Positions 51,508-59,923 of a stretch of DNA of 64,000 bases are shown one piece after another. The stretch is from the NCBI RefSeq assembly GCF_000620465.1, contig NZ_JIBE01000004.1, positions 1,240,001 to 1,304,000 on the forward strand. The letters run 5' to 3'. The notes below the pieces were generated by a model. It ran no database searches, had not been told where the DNA came from, and saw only the letters and a list, made by a program, of their open reading frames with translations. This DNA is from Ralstonia sp. UNC404CL21Col. Its GTDB lineage: Bacteria > Pseudomonadota > Gammaproteobacteria > Burkholderiales > Burkholderiaceae. Position 1 is the stretch's first letter. Each line of letters opens with the position of its first letter. Both the position numbers and the translations under genes were made by a program.

Positions 51508-54184
51508 ATGCCTGTGCGCGGCTTCGGGTGCGCAGCAGATCTTCCACAGCCGACACCTCCAGCGGGCGTCCAAACAGAAAGCCCTGCACTTCGTCGCACG
51601 CATGCGCGGTCAGGAAGGCCGTTTGCTCGGGCGTTTCCACACCTTCGGCCGTGACGGTCATGTTCAGCGCGCGGGCCATCGCGATGATGGTCTTGGTGAG
51701 CGCCACGCAGTCCGCCACCCCAGGCACGCCGCTGATGAACGATCGATCGATCTTGATGTTGTGAATCGGCAAGCTGCGCAGATACGACAGCGATGAGAAC
51801 CCGATGCCGAAATCATCGAGCGAGATGCGCACGCCCCGCGCGGCCAGGCTCATCAGCAGCCGCTGTGTCGATTGACGGTCGGCCAGCAGCACGCTTTCGG
51901 TCAATTCCAGTTCCAGCCGGCCGGGCGCCATGCCCGAGGCCTTGAGCGCCTCGTCAACGTCGCGCTCGATCACGCCGGCATCGCATTGCCGCGCGGACAC
52001 ATTCACCGCCATGCGCCCCGTGAAGCCGAACTTGCGCGCCCAGGCTTCGCCCTGCGCGCAGGCCTGCATGAGCGCCCAGCGGCCGAGTTCGAGGATGTAG
52101 CCGGACTCTTCCGCCACGTCGATGAACTCGCTCGGTGATACGGCGCCCAGCTCAGGGTCGGACCATCGCATCAGCGCTTCAACTGCTACAAGCTCGCCTG
52201 AATGCAGCGCGTACTTGGGCTGATACACGAGCCGCACCTGACCGCGCCCCAGCGCGCGCCGCATGCGCTCGTTGAGGGTGAAGCGGCGCAGCATCTGCGT
52301 TTCCAGCGCACGCGAATACCGGGCGATGCGGTTGCGGCCGTGCTCCTTGGCGCGGTACATGGCGGCCTCGGCATGGCTGACGAGCGTGGCCGCATCGCCG
52401 CCGTCTTCCGGGTAGGCCGCCACGCCGATGCTGGCCGACAGATGCACTTCGCGGTCGCCGCCGGTAAAGGGGCGGGCCAGCGCGTCGAGCACCTGTTGCG
52501 CGAGCGTGTCAGCGGCGTTCGGATCGTCGATGGCCACGCAGAACTGATCGCCGCCCAGCCGGGCCAGCAGCGCACGCTGGCCCGCCTGGGCACGGATGCG
52601 TTGCGCCGCCGTGTTCAGCACCTGGTTGCCCATGTGGTGGCCGATCGCTTCGTTCACGGTCTTGAAGTGGTCCAGCCCGATATACAGCAGCGCCGATTCC
52701 CCGGTGGAGGGCAGCGCCAGCCGCGCATCGAGCCGCTCGATGAACGCGGCGCGATTGGGTAGCCCCGTGAGCGAATCCTTGGTTTCCAGCAGGCGCAGTT
52801 GCTCGTAGGCGGAGCGCTCGGCCGTGATGTCGGTAAAGATGACGAGCACCGCGTGCGGGGATGCGCTGTCCGGCGAGAACATCGGCAGCACCGATTCGCG
52901 CAGCCACACGATCTGGCCATTGCCTGCCGGCACGCCCACCACGACGTTGCTGATGGCGCGCCCCGTGCGCGCGGCCAGAGTGGAAGGCCATGCGGCGCGC
53001 GGCAAGATGGCCCCGTCTTCGCCCAGCATCATGTCGCTCAGCGCCACGCGCGGGCGGCCTTTCCATGAGGCGCCCGACATGCGCAGGATTTCGGCGGCGC
53101 TGCGGTTGTACGACAGCACGCGGCCATCGGTAGACAGCGTCAGCACACCCTCGCTCAGATGGTTGACGACCAGCCGATACTGATCGCGCAACTCGCGGGT
53201 CTGGCGATATTCGTTCTCCAGGCGCAGCAGCTTGACCAGCGCGGCGATATAGCGGCCGCACTCTGCGCGCAGCGTCGCGTCGTCGGGCGGGGTGGCAGGT
53301 TCAGCGGTGGGGAAGAAGAGGCAGAGGAGATCATCGGCGACGGCCATGCCGCCATGCTGGGCCGGGATGCGGCATAGCCATGCCGGCTGCGCGGTGTCCA
53401 ACACGCGGGTGAGCGCTTCGCGCAACGCAGCGGGCGCATTGGCCTCGCGAATCAGTTCGATCGGCGCCAGCTCATTGAGCAACGGTGCGATGCGGGCGAG
53501 CCCGATATCGACCTCGCCCTGCGCCGCGGGCGACAAATGCGCGGCATGGTCGTCCTGCAGCGCCAACCGCGCGCGGGCACGCTGGGTGCCATAGAGCCGC
53601 GCCCGGCCGGAAACGACACGCACCACCACACACAACGCCGATGGCAAGGCGGCTTCGAGCGCGCGCAACGCAGCATGCAGCCGCTCGCCCAGAGACGCGG
53701 CGGAAGGCAGCGTGGAAAGCAGATGATCGAGATGCTCGTGCGGCAACGCGGCACCGATGGCGTCGGCGCTCAGCACGCGCTCGCCCGCCTTGCCCGGCAG
53801 CTGCGCATCGAGCGGCAGCGGCAACCCGTGTACGACGACCTGCTGCGCGGGCAACCCGTCAAAGCGGGTCGGCGTGACCGTCAGGCGGACGCTGACAACC
53901 TCGTTGGAATCGCCGGCGGAGATGGCTGCGACGAGCTGCGCCGCAGGAATGACCCGTGCCTCTGACGGCATGGCATCGGCGTGTTCTTCGGTAGGGGGCT
54001 CCAGCCAAGCAGGCACATCCTGGAAGAAGCGCGAGAAGGGCTCGCCCAGCAGTTGGTCGGCCGAGAGCGCCCGCACCATGCAAACGCCTGCGGCATTGGC
54101 AAAGACGATGCGGCCTTCGAGCACCACATAGAGCGGAACCGGAAGGCTTTGCGCCGACAACGGGTAGGAAATTTCGTCTTGCAT
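51506..54184 (-). CDS. PAS-GGDEF-EAL cyclic-di-GMP protein
   Basis: An 892-residue cytoplasmic protein. An N-terminal PAS-like domain (PVPLYVVLEGRIVFANAAG) and a long linker are followed by a second PAS (about residues 315-440), GGDEF (about 450-610) and EAL (about 630-880). The GGDEF signature is GGDQF, a form that can be weak or inactive. The EAL domain has EALMRW, ELTESVLL, DDFGIGFSS and KIDRSFI; the loop-6 Thr of DDFGTG is replaced by Ile, so activity needs testing. ATG 54184 follows GGAGCGCGGG. It faces the lipoprotein gene across a shared terminator. It likely tunes motility or biofilm. Confidence 0.9.
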   Translation of the reverse strand: MQDEISYPLSAQSLPVPLYVVLEGRIVFANAAGVCMVRALSADQLLGEPFSRFFQDVPAWLEPPTEEHADAMPSEARVIPAAQLVAAISAGDSNEVVSVRLTVTPTRFDGLPAQQVVVHGLPLPLDAQLPGKAGERVLSADAIGAALPHEHLDHLLSTLPSAASLGERLHAALRALEAALPSALCVVVRVVSGRARLYGTQRARARLALQDDHAAHLSPAAQGEVDIGLARIAPLLNELAPIELIREANAPAALREALTRVLDTAQPAWLCRIPAQHGGMAVADDLLCLFFPTAEPATPPDDATLRAECGRYIAALVKLLRLENEYRQTRELRDQYRLVVNHLSEGVLTLSTDGRVLSYNRSAAEILRMSGASWKGRPRVALSDMMLGEDGAILPRAAWPSTLAARTGRAISNVVVGVPAGNGQIVWLRESVLPMFSPDSASPHAVLVIFTDITAERSAYEQLRLLETKDSLTGLPNRAAFIERLDARLALPSTGESALLYIGLDHFKTVNEAIGHHMGNQVLNTAAQRIRAQAGQRALLARLGGDQFCVAIDDPNAADTLAQQVLDALARPFTGGDREVHLSASIGVAAYPEDGGDAATLVSHAEAAMYRAKEHGRNRIARYSRALETQMLRRFTLNERMRRALGRGQVRLVYQPKYALHSGELVAVEALMRWSDPELGAVSPSEFIDVAEESGYILELGRWALMQACAQGEAWARKFGFTGRMAVNVSARQCDAGVIERDVDEALKASGMAPGRLELELTESVLLADRQSTQRLLMSLAARGVRISLDDFGIGFSSLSYLRSLPIHNIKIDRSFISGVPGVADCVALTKTIIAMARALNMTVTAEGVETPEQTAFLTAHACDEVQGFLFGRPLEVSAVEDLLRTRSRAQA

Positions 54185-54320
54185 CCCGCGCTCCAACCTG
54201 AGGTATTGCCGTCATGTCTTTAAGCAGGGACTTCGGGCGAGGGTGGCAACAACGTGCCGGCTGCCGGAAGTCGGGGGCAATGCTCTTCATGATGCGCAAA
54301 AGTCGTGCGCGGCGCAAAGT

Positions 54321-54680
54321 CTAGTTTGTGGTCGATACAACACATTTTGATTTCGTTTTGTCGACCGCGTCGTTGTCCGTTTGCAGCACGGGTTTCAAAA
54401 CGGGTGGTTCGGATGCTGAGGTATGCGCCGGTGGGCATTCAGCATTGGCGCCATGTTGACTTTCCCGCGCGGCGAAATGCTGATCCATCCAGCGATGCGC
54501 CAGCGTCAGGCCGATTGCACACATCAAAACGCATGTTCCCATTGTCAGGATGAAATAGGCGCTGATCCGTTCGACCGAACGTTCCGGAAAGAAGAAAGTC
54601 GCGGCGGCAAACAGGGTGCCTGCCAGCAAGCCAAAGAGCAAAAGCAGATAGTAAAAACGACGCGGCAAGAGCGAATTCAT
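54321..54680 (-). CDS. Small two-helix membrane protein of unknown function
   Basis: A 119-residue protein that I do not recognise. RRFYYLLLLFGLLAGTLFAAA and FILTMGTCVLMCAIGLTLA are membrane segments (about residues 7-28 and 42-62), separated by a short charged loop; the C-terminal half is hydrophilic and disordered, ending CVVSTTN. ATG 54680 is preferred since the first helix starts directly after it. It lies 136 bases upstream of the GGDEF-EAL gene on the same strand and is divergent from the H-NS gene. Confidence 0.6.
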   Translation of the reverse strand: MNSLLPRRFYYLLLLFGLLAGTLFAAATFFFPERSVERISAYFILTMGTCVLMCAIGLTLAHRWMDQHFAARESQHGANAECPPAHTSASEPPVLKPVLQTDNDAVDKTKSKCVVSTTN

Positions 54681-55055
54681 CGTTGTCTCATCCAACTGCA
54701 ACCAAGGGTGTGCTGTTTTGAATCGTTTTACCGCTGGGCCAAATCGACATGCCGCATCGCTGCGATCACGGTGCAATGGCATGCCGGCGCGCGGCGCCGT
54801 GCGGATGAATCGGTATTGCGTTTGCTGGACTGCTGCAGACTGCCGCCCGCGGCAAAAAACCAGAATTGCGGGACCCGGCTGCGCTTGCTATGGTGATGGC
54901 ACTGAAATGCAGTGCGATACGTGCTTGTAGCTTGAATGATCTCGTACGCTAATCCGACGCGTCAATCTGACTTTCCGGTTGAAACTGAGCATCGGGTGTG
55001 CCACAAGTTGATTCTTGGCGGAGTGGCGTTCTTTGAAGGGCCTCGATCAAAAACA
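54681..55055. other. Gene-free stretch between the membrane protein and H-NS genes
   Basis: About 375 bases, more A/T-rich toward the right end than the flanking genes. No frame with a ribosome-binding site or family resemblance was found. The region probably contains the promoter of the divergent membrane-protein gene, and its AT-rich end leads into the H-NS promoter. Confidence 0.5.
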
Positions 55056-55085
55056 TTGAAATTTGATTTCAGTTATGAATACAAT
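55056..55085 (+). promoter_or_regulatory. Predicted promoter of the H-NS gene
   Basis: TTGAAA (55056-55061) and TACAAT (55080-55085) with an 18-base spacer lie 55 bases before the start codon, in an AT-rich tract. Just downstream a perfect inverted repeat ATCTGGT, TCGC, ACCAGAT (55095-55112) stands between promoter and start and could be an operator or a 5-prime UTR hairpin; curved AT-rich DNA here fits H-NS autoregulation. Confidence 0.6.
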
Positions 55086-55140
55086 TGATCTAATATCTGG
55101 TTCGCACCAGATTTCACACCAGACTTTATCGGGAGCCCCT

Positions 55141-55431
55141 ATGGCGACATACAAGGAATTGATTGCACAAAAGGCCAAACTGGAAGAGCAGATCGAAACT
55201 GCGCGCGCCAAGGAGCTGGAAGCGGTGATCCAGCAAGTGCGCCAGACGGTTGCCGAATATGGCCTGACGGCTGAAGACCTGGGCCTGGCCCAGCGTCGTG
55301 GCCGTCGTGCCGGTGCCAAGGCTCCGGTGCCGGCCAAGTATCGCGACCCGAAGACGGGCGCGACGTGGTCCGGCCGCGGCCGCGCCCCGGCCTGGATTGG
55401 CAAGAACCGCGATAAATTCCTGATCGCCTGA
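55141..55431 (+). CDS. H-NS-family nucleoid-structuring DNA-binding protein
   Basis: A 96-residue short H-NS-type protein. The N-terminal half is an oligomerising coiled coil (LIAQKAKLEEQIETARAKEL), a basic linker follows (RRGRRAGAKAPVP), and the C-terminal DNA-binding domain has the conserved KYRDPKTGATWSGRGRAPAW, which inserts a short loop in the minor groove of AT-rich DNA. It silences AT-rich, often acquired genes. ATG 55141 is the family start behind CGGGAG. It is a single gene followed by a 24-bp perfect hairpin. Ralstonia genomes carry several such paralogues. Confidence 0.93.
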   Translation: MATYKELIAQKAKLEEQIETARAKELEAVIQQVRQTVAEYGLTAEDLGLAQRRGRRAGAKAPVPAKYRDPKTGATWSGRGRAPAWIGKNRDKFLIA

Positions 55432-55456
55432 TCTGTCGGCCCTGCCTGACGCGCAA

Positions 55457-55509
55457 GTGCCGCAATGCAAATGGCCCACCTGCCCGGTGGGCCATTTGCA
55501 TTGCGGCAC
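55457..55509. other. 24-bp perfect hairpin without T-run after the H-NS gene
   Basis: Bases 55457-55480 are exactly complementary to 55486-55509 around a five-base loop (TGCCC). The stem begins GTGCCGCAATGC and ends GGCCCACC. It lies 26 bases after the H-NS stop and 28 before the GntR start. Neither side has the T-run of an intrinsic terminator, so it may be a Rho-independent stop of atypical form, an RNase III target, a protein site or a remnant of a mobile palindrome. Confidence 0.75.
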
Positions 55510-55537
55510 GCGATGATCGTTCCTGTATAACGACGGC

Positions 55538-56266
55538 ATGACGCCCCGCCTGCCCAAATACCTCGAACTGGCCGATCGCATTCGGCTCGACATCCTGCAC
55601 GGAGCGCTGCCGGCCGGCAGCATCGCGCCCAGCGAGAACGAAGTCGCCCAACGCTACGGCGTATCCCGTTTGACCGCGCGCCGCACGCTGAACGAGCTGG
55701 CGGCGCGCGGTCTGCTCAAGCGCTCGCGGGGGCAGCGCAGTGTGGTGCTCGATCGCGTGGGGCCGCATCGGCCGGTGCTGTACGCGCCGGGCCAGTCCGA
55801 TGCGGCGCTGGAATATGTACCGGGCGCTGTCTATACGGTCAGCGCTTTTCGACTGGAGGCGGCCGACGCGATCGTGGCGGCCGCACTCGACCTGGCCGTG
55901 GGCGCGCAGGTGGCGTTTGTGGAGCGCCGTGCCCAGGTGGAGGGGCAGCCCATCATGCTGCTGCGTACCTGGCTGACGTCGCGGCTGGCGGCGATGCTTG
56001 AGGCGCGCGACTTTGAAGATCGCCTGTTCGTGCAGGTCTTCCAGCGTGCCAACCTGACCATCGCCCGCTCGCGCGAGGCGCCGCTGGCGTGTGTGGCCGA
56101 TGCCCACCAGGCTGCGCAGCTCGGTGTGGATGCGGGCGTGCCGCTGGTGCGCGTGCGTCGCATCGGTTACAGCGTCGCGGACACGCCGATTTCCCTCACG
56201 TACTGCGATTTTTCGCCCGAGCGTTATACGCGCGAAGTCGACATCCGCGTGCTTCAAAACGACTGA
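55538..56266 (+). CDS. GntR-family regulator with UTRA effector domain (HutC/PhnF-like)
   Basis: A 242-residue regulator. The winged helix (residues about 5-70) reads IRLDILHGALPAGSIAPSE, then NEVAQRYGVSRLTARRTLNEL, and the UTRA ligand domain (about 90-235) includes YTVSAFRLEAADAIVAAAL and ends with RIGYSVADTPISLTYCDFSP, which is the HutC-like fold. Such proteins sense histidine-pathway, sugar or phosphonate metabolites. It stands between the 24-bp hairpin and the porin gene, on the same strand, and the porin (260 bases downstream) is a possible target. Confidence 0.88.
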   Translation: MTPRLPKYLELADRIRLDILHGALPAGSIAPSENEVAQRYGVSRLTARRTLNELAARGLLKRSRGQRSVVLDRVGPHRPVLYAPGQSDAALEYVPGAVYTVSAFRLEAADAIVAAALDLAVGAQVAFVERRAQVEGQPIMLLRTWLTSRLAAMLEARDFEDRLFVQVFQRANLTIARSREAPLACVADAHQAAQLGVDAGVPLVRVRRIGYSVADTPISLTYCDFSPERYTREVDIRVLQND

Positions 56267-56526
56267 AAGCGCACTGCGCCAGACCGGTGCAGAAACGGCG
56301 CCACACACCCTGCAATGGGGACTTGTCCGCCTGGGGTATTCAAGCTAGTCTGCGCCCCTTCCCGAGAAAACACATTCATTTGTGAAGCGACGCTTTGCCG
56401 ACGGCGTATTGGCACGGCAGTTGCATTCACGGCGCCATCTCAGCGGCGGCGGGTTGAGCCACCTGCCGCCTCCACGCTGATTCAGTCGACTCAACACAAC
56501 GGAACCACAAGAGGGAGAACTCAACA

Positions 56527-57588
56527 ATGCAACTCAAGCGACGTTTTTCGCTGGCCGTGCTGGCTGCCGCCGCCGGTTTGACCGCAGGCGCAGCGCAAGC
56601 CCAATCGTCTGTGACGCTGTACGGCCAGGTGGATGCCTGGGCGGGCGCCACCAAGAACCTGGGCCAGGACCGCGCCTGGGGTGTCAATTCGGGCGGCATG
56701 TCGACGTCGTACTGGGGCCTCAAGGGCAGCGAGGATCTGGGCAACGGCCTGAAGGCGATCTTCACGCTCGAAGCGTTCTTCCGCCCCGATACGGGCAAGT
56801 CCGGCCGTTTTGACGGCGACCACTTCTTCGCACGTAATTCGTTTGTCGGCCTGCAGTCGAATAGCTGGGGCTCGATCAAGCTGGGCCGCAACACGCCGCC
56901 GTACTTCGTTTCGACGATCCTGTTTAACCCGTTCATCGATTCGTACACGTTCTCGCCGATGGTGTTCCACACCTACCTCGGCAACGGCCGTTCGGGCGCA
57001 GCGGGCATCTCGGGCCTGGTGGGCGATTCGGGCTGGGACAACTCGATCATGTATTCCACGCCGGACATGGGCGGCCTGACGGGCACCCTGATCTACGGCG
57101 CTGGCGAGCAAGCCGGCCACAACGGTCAGAACAAGTGGGGCGGCAGCCTGCTGTTCTTCCGCGGCAATTTTGCGGCCACGGCGGCGTTCCAGCAGGTGCG
57201 CTACGACGGCGCGCCGGGCGATCTGAACAGCCTGGTGGCGGGCTTTGCGCGCCAGACGGCGGGGCAACTGGGTGCGACGTATGACTTTGGCGTGGTCAAG
57301 CTGTACGGCCAATACCAGTACATCAAGAACACGATCAGCACCGGCGACGCCAAGAGCAACGGCGGCCAGCTGGGCGTGTCGATTCCGGTGGGCCCGGGCA
57401 GCATCCTGGCGTCGTACGCGTACACGAAGACCTCGGGTGCAGCCGACGTGAAGCGCAACACCTGGGCGGTCGGTTACGACTATTCGCTGTCCAAGCGCAC
57501 CGATGTGTATGCGGCGTATTTCCGCGACAAGGTGTCGGACCTGTCGACGGCCGACACCTTCGGCGTAGGCATCCGCGCAAAGTTCTAA
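56527..57588 (+). CDS. General porin (Burkholderiales OmpC-like trimeric type)
   Basis: A 353-residue outer-membrane porin. A Sec signal peptide (MQLKRRFSLAV, Ala-rich core, cleavage after AAQA) leads into SSVTLYGQVDAWAG, the standard start of this family. The loop-3 and barrel strands SRF-type patterns are seen in ARNSFVGLQSNSWGSIKLGR, and the C-terminus GVGIRAKF ends with the phenylalanine required by the Bam machinery. ATG 56527 follows GAGGGAG. It allows small solutes through. A strong terminator follows. The GntR gene upstream may regulate it. Confidence 0.92.
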   Translation: MQLKRRFSLAVLAAAAGLTAGAAQAQSSVTLYGQVDAWAGATKNLGQDRAWGVNSGGMSTSYWGLKGSEDLGNGLKAIFTLEAFFRPDTGKSGRFDGDHFFARNSFVGLQSNSWGSIKLGRNTPPYFVSTILFNPFIDSYTFSPMVFHTYLGNGRSGAAGISGLVGDSGWDNSIMYSTPDMGGLTGTLIYGAGEQAGHNGQNKWGGSLLFFRGNFAATAAFQQVRYDGAPGDLNSLVAGFARQTAGQLGATYDFGVVKLYGQYQYIKNTISTGDAKSNGGQLGVSIPVGPGSILASYAYTKTSGAADVKRNTWAVGYDYSLSKRTDVYAAYFRDKVSDLSTADTFGVGIRAKF

Positions 57589-57650
57589 GCCTTTCGCGTT
57601 CTGCTTTCCTTGTCACCGCCCGCGTCTCGACAGCGCGGGCGGCCATTTGC

Positions 57651-57684
57651 AACGGCGTCCGGATTCCGGGCGCCGTTTTTTGTT
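57651..57684 (+). terminator. Rho-independent terminator after the porin gene
   Basis: AACGGCG (57651-57657) pairs with CGCCGTT (57671-57677), an inner CCGG pairs with CCGG, and TTTTTTGTT follows. A second GC hairpin (CCGCCCGCG, about 57618-57642) lies just before it. Confidence 0.88.
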
Positions 57685-57711
57685 GTGCGGAAGACGGGTG
57701 AGGGCGGAGGG

Positions 57712-58434
57712 TCAGCCCGTGCGGGCCAGGCGCAGCGGCGGTGAAGGCAGCGAAGAGGACTCTGCCCCAATGTTCGGCTGATTCAGCAGCATGGCCCCGC
57801 GCTGCGTCGCCACGAAAACAGCCTCGGTACGGCTGCGCACTTCCAGCCGGCGATACAGCGCATTGATATGCGCCTTCGTTGTCGCCTCCGAAATGCTCAG
57901 CATGCGGCTGATGGTTTTGACCGGATGCCCGCGTGACAGCAAGACGAGAATTTCATATTGACGCTGCGTCAGGCCGAGCAAGGCGCAATCGTCATTACCA
58001 TTTCCGCTGGAAGCACCTGCCGCAATGGCTTCAGGTCTCGTCAGCACAATCGACGCCGGCACATAACGGCCGCCGGCGAGCACCAATTCCAATGCCGCCG
58101 CAATCAATTTGCCGGAATAGCTTTTCAGCAGATAGGCCGAGACATTCAATTGCATCAGCGTGCGGACATGTGCGGCGGAATCGGTTTCGCCCAGCACGGC
58201 AACATGTCGGGGATGTGGCTGTTGCAACAGCCGCGAGAGGGCGGGCAGATCGTCGATGCCCGGCAGGGGCAGGCCGATCAGGGCCAATTCGGCGTCCGCA
58301 TGCGCCGCGAGATTCTCAAAGAGGGCTTCGTCCGGCTCGACGCTGACCACCTCGGTAATGGCCGGCAAGGATTGCAACACATGGGTCGCGCCGGCACGCA
58401 CCAAAGGGTGTGCCTCCACTACGATTGATTTCAC
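57712..58434 (-). CDS. LuxR/FixJ-type regulator with degenerate receiver domain
   Basis: A 240-residue two-domain protein of NarL architecture. The receiver (residues 1-125) has lost its phospho-acceptor: the strand that should end in Asp reads ALIGLPLPG, with Gly at position 54, and the acidic pocket is reduced to a single Glu (VVEAHP). The lysine (YLLKSYSG) and the C-terminal LuxR helix-turn-helix (LTQRQYEILVLLSRG, then ISRMLSISEATTKAHINALY) are intact. It should bind DNA independently of phosphorylation or with another input. It is convergent with the porin and 458 bases from flgN. Confidence 0.88.
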   Translation of the reverse strand: MKSIVVEAHPLVRAGATHVLQSLPAITEVVSVEPDEALFENLAAHADAELALIGLPLPGIDDLPALSRLLQQPHPRHVAVLGETDSAAHVRTLMQLNVSAYLLKSYSGKLIAAALELVLAGGRYVPASIVLTRPEAIAAGASSGNGNDDCALLGLTQRQYEILVLLSRGHPVKTISRMLSISEATTKAHINALYRRLEVRSRTEAVFVATQRGAMLLNQPNIGAESSSLPSPPLRLARTG

Positions 58435-58891
58435 TGCGCCGCCTGTCTGGTTATGGTTTGTTTGTCCATTTCCGGAATCAGCCTGTTGCCGCGTCTATTT
58501 GAACTTGTGGTCCAAAATCAATGCAGCCGTGCCCTTGGAAATGCTTTTGGCGCGCGGTCTCGGTATATTTCCCCGTTCAACCGGCAGTCACCGCAGTACG
58601 GTGCCGCCGGGCCGAAACCTTGGCTCGCCATTCAGGCGCAATTTCCTTCCGGTTTTTCTTGTTTATGTCGCCAGGCGCGGAGGATTAACTCCGCCAAAAT
58701 CGCAGAATAAATCCCCAGCATGCTTGTTGCACCCATCAATGGGATGTAAACCTTTTTGTTTACCCCGATCGGTGGTGTGCTAGACCCCCCTATACATAGC
58801 AGGATCAGACGGCAGCAGCTAGCCCCACTTCACGCCCATTGACGTGAGCGTAAAGCGCGGCTTTTGTACCCAAAAAGCGTGTTTTGGTGGC
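58435..58891. other. Intergenic region between the LuxR-type gene and flgN
   Basis: About 457 bases with no supportable gene. It is upstream of the LuxR-type gene, so its promoter must lie here, and is downstream of flgN. A GTAAAC, six bases, GTTTAC inverted repeat lies at about 58746-58763, and a CCCCCCTATACATAG stretch at about 58785-58800 recalls a similar C-run upstream of the flgA/flgB divergence. Confidence 0.5.
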
Positions 58892-59353
58892 TTATTGCGC
58901 GACCACCGAGAAGCGCGGCATCGACAGCGGCTGTTTGCCGTCGCGGCCGTACGGTGTGCCGCCGCCGTTGTTGGCAGCATGCAGGACGGACAGTGCGTTC
59001 TGCGTGGCGCGCAGGCGCAGGTCGATCAGGGTGCCGTTGTCGATGTTGCGCTGGCGCAGCAGGCGGGCCAGCGCGAGGTTCTCGTCGAACAGGCGGCTGG
59101 CGGTTTCATCGGTGCGCAGGTATTTGACCAACCCGTACGGATCGGCACCGCCGTGCTGGGCCCACCACAGGCGGCGGTCACGGTCGGCTTCGCCCAGGGC
59201 GGCGAGCTGTTTTTGCTTGGTCTGGGTGATGCGCTCGAGTTCGACCATGTCGCCATCGCGCAACGCCTGCGCTTCTGCATCCAGGGTGAGGGTGGCGGCG
59301 CGCAGCAGTTCCTGCTCGTCGGCAAGGGTGCGGATCAGCAGTGTGTTGTCCAT
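58892..59353 (-). CDS. flgN: Flagellar export chaperone FlgN
   Basis: A 153-residue helical cytoplasmic chaperone for the hook-associated proteins FlgK and FlgL. It is mostly coiled coil, with LLIRTLADEQELLRAATLTL and LARLLRQRNIDNGTLIDLRL as the N- and C-terminal helices of the fold. ATG 59353 opens the family N-terminus; the longer frame adds 18 residues. It lies 127 bases after flgM on the same strand, the usual flgM-flgN order, and its position and length rather than strict motifs support the call. Confidence 0.85.
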   Translation of the reverse strand: MDNTLLIRTLADEQELLRAATLTLDAEAQALRDGDMVELERITQTKQKQLAALGEADRDRRLWWAQHGGADPYGLVKYLRTDETASRLFDENLALARLLRQRNIDNGTLIDLRLRATQNALSVLHAANNGGGTPYGRDGKQPLSMPRFSVVAQ

Positions 59354-59480
59354 GGTGACTACCTCAGGCTCAGGCTTGGAAGCTTGGGCAGCCGCCGGCT
59401 GGCACACCGCCCCGCCGCGATCAGTCCGAACGGACCGGCGGCGTCAGAAAATACAGGGGACGGACGACGGGAAACCCCCG

Positions 59481-59801
59481 TCAGACCTTCTTGGAGCGCG
59501 TGGAGAGCAGCGATTGCGCGTCGGAAAGCGCCGCATCGGCGATCTTGCCGGCGTCCATCTTGAGCGTGCCGTTCTGAATCGCACTGCGGATCTGCTCGAC
59601 GCGGGCGGCGTCGAAGTCGCCGCTGCCCACTTGGCGCGAGACTTGTTGGACCGACAGCGACGGCGAATCGCCGGTGTGGCGCGTGGGGCCCGAAGCCGTC
59701 GTAGCGGCCGGGGACGAACCGGTCGAGCGCGTCGACCCGGACGCAGCGTCCTTGGTCGGCGCGACGGCCGGCGTATTGTTCACGATATGGTTGATTTTCA
59801 C
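59481..59801 (-). CDS. flgM: Anti-sigma-28 factor FlgM
   Basis: A 106-residue secreted regulator that holds FliA inactive until the hook is complete and is then exported through the flagellum. The N-terminus KINHIVNNTP is disordered and Ser/Thr/Ala-rich up to about residue 50, as usual, and the C-terminal FliA-binding part is VEQIRSAIQNGTLKMDAGKI then IADAALSDAQSLL. A sigma-28-like promoter lies just upstream, so FlgM can be remade as FliA becomes active. flgA is upstream and flgN downstream. Confidence 0.92.
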   Translation of the reverse strand: MKINHIVNNTPAVAPTKDAASGSTRSTGSSPAATTASGPTRHTGDSPSLSVQQVSRQVGSGDFDAARVEQIRSAIQNGTLKMDAGKIADAALSDAQSLLSTRSKKV

Positions 59802-59836
59802 GGGTGTCTCCGAAGAGCGCGTTCATCCTAACACCC

Positions 59837-59864
59837 ATATCGGCCAACCCCGGCCCAAACTTTA
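59837..59864 (-). promoter_or_regulatory. Sigma-28 (FliA)-type promoter of flgM-flgN
   Basis: On the minus strand TAAAGTTT (59864-59857) is a perfect upstream box and GCCGATAT (59844-59837) matches 7 of 8 downstream bases. The spacer is 12 rather than 11 bases. It lies 36 bases before the flgM start codon. Confidence 0.75.
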
Positions 59865-59923
59865 GCGGCAGGTATCGATCACGCGTCACAGTAGAAAAGT
59901 GATCCGCCGTTATCAATCTGATC

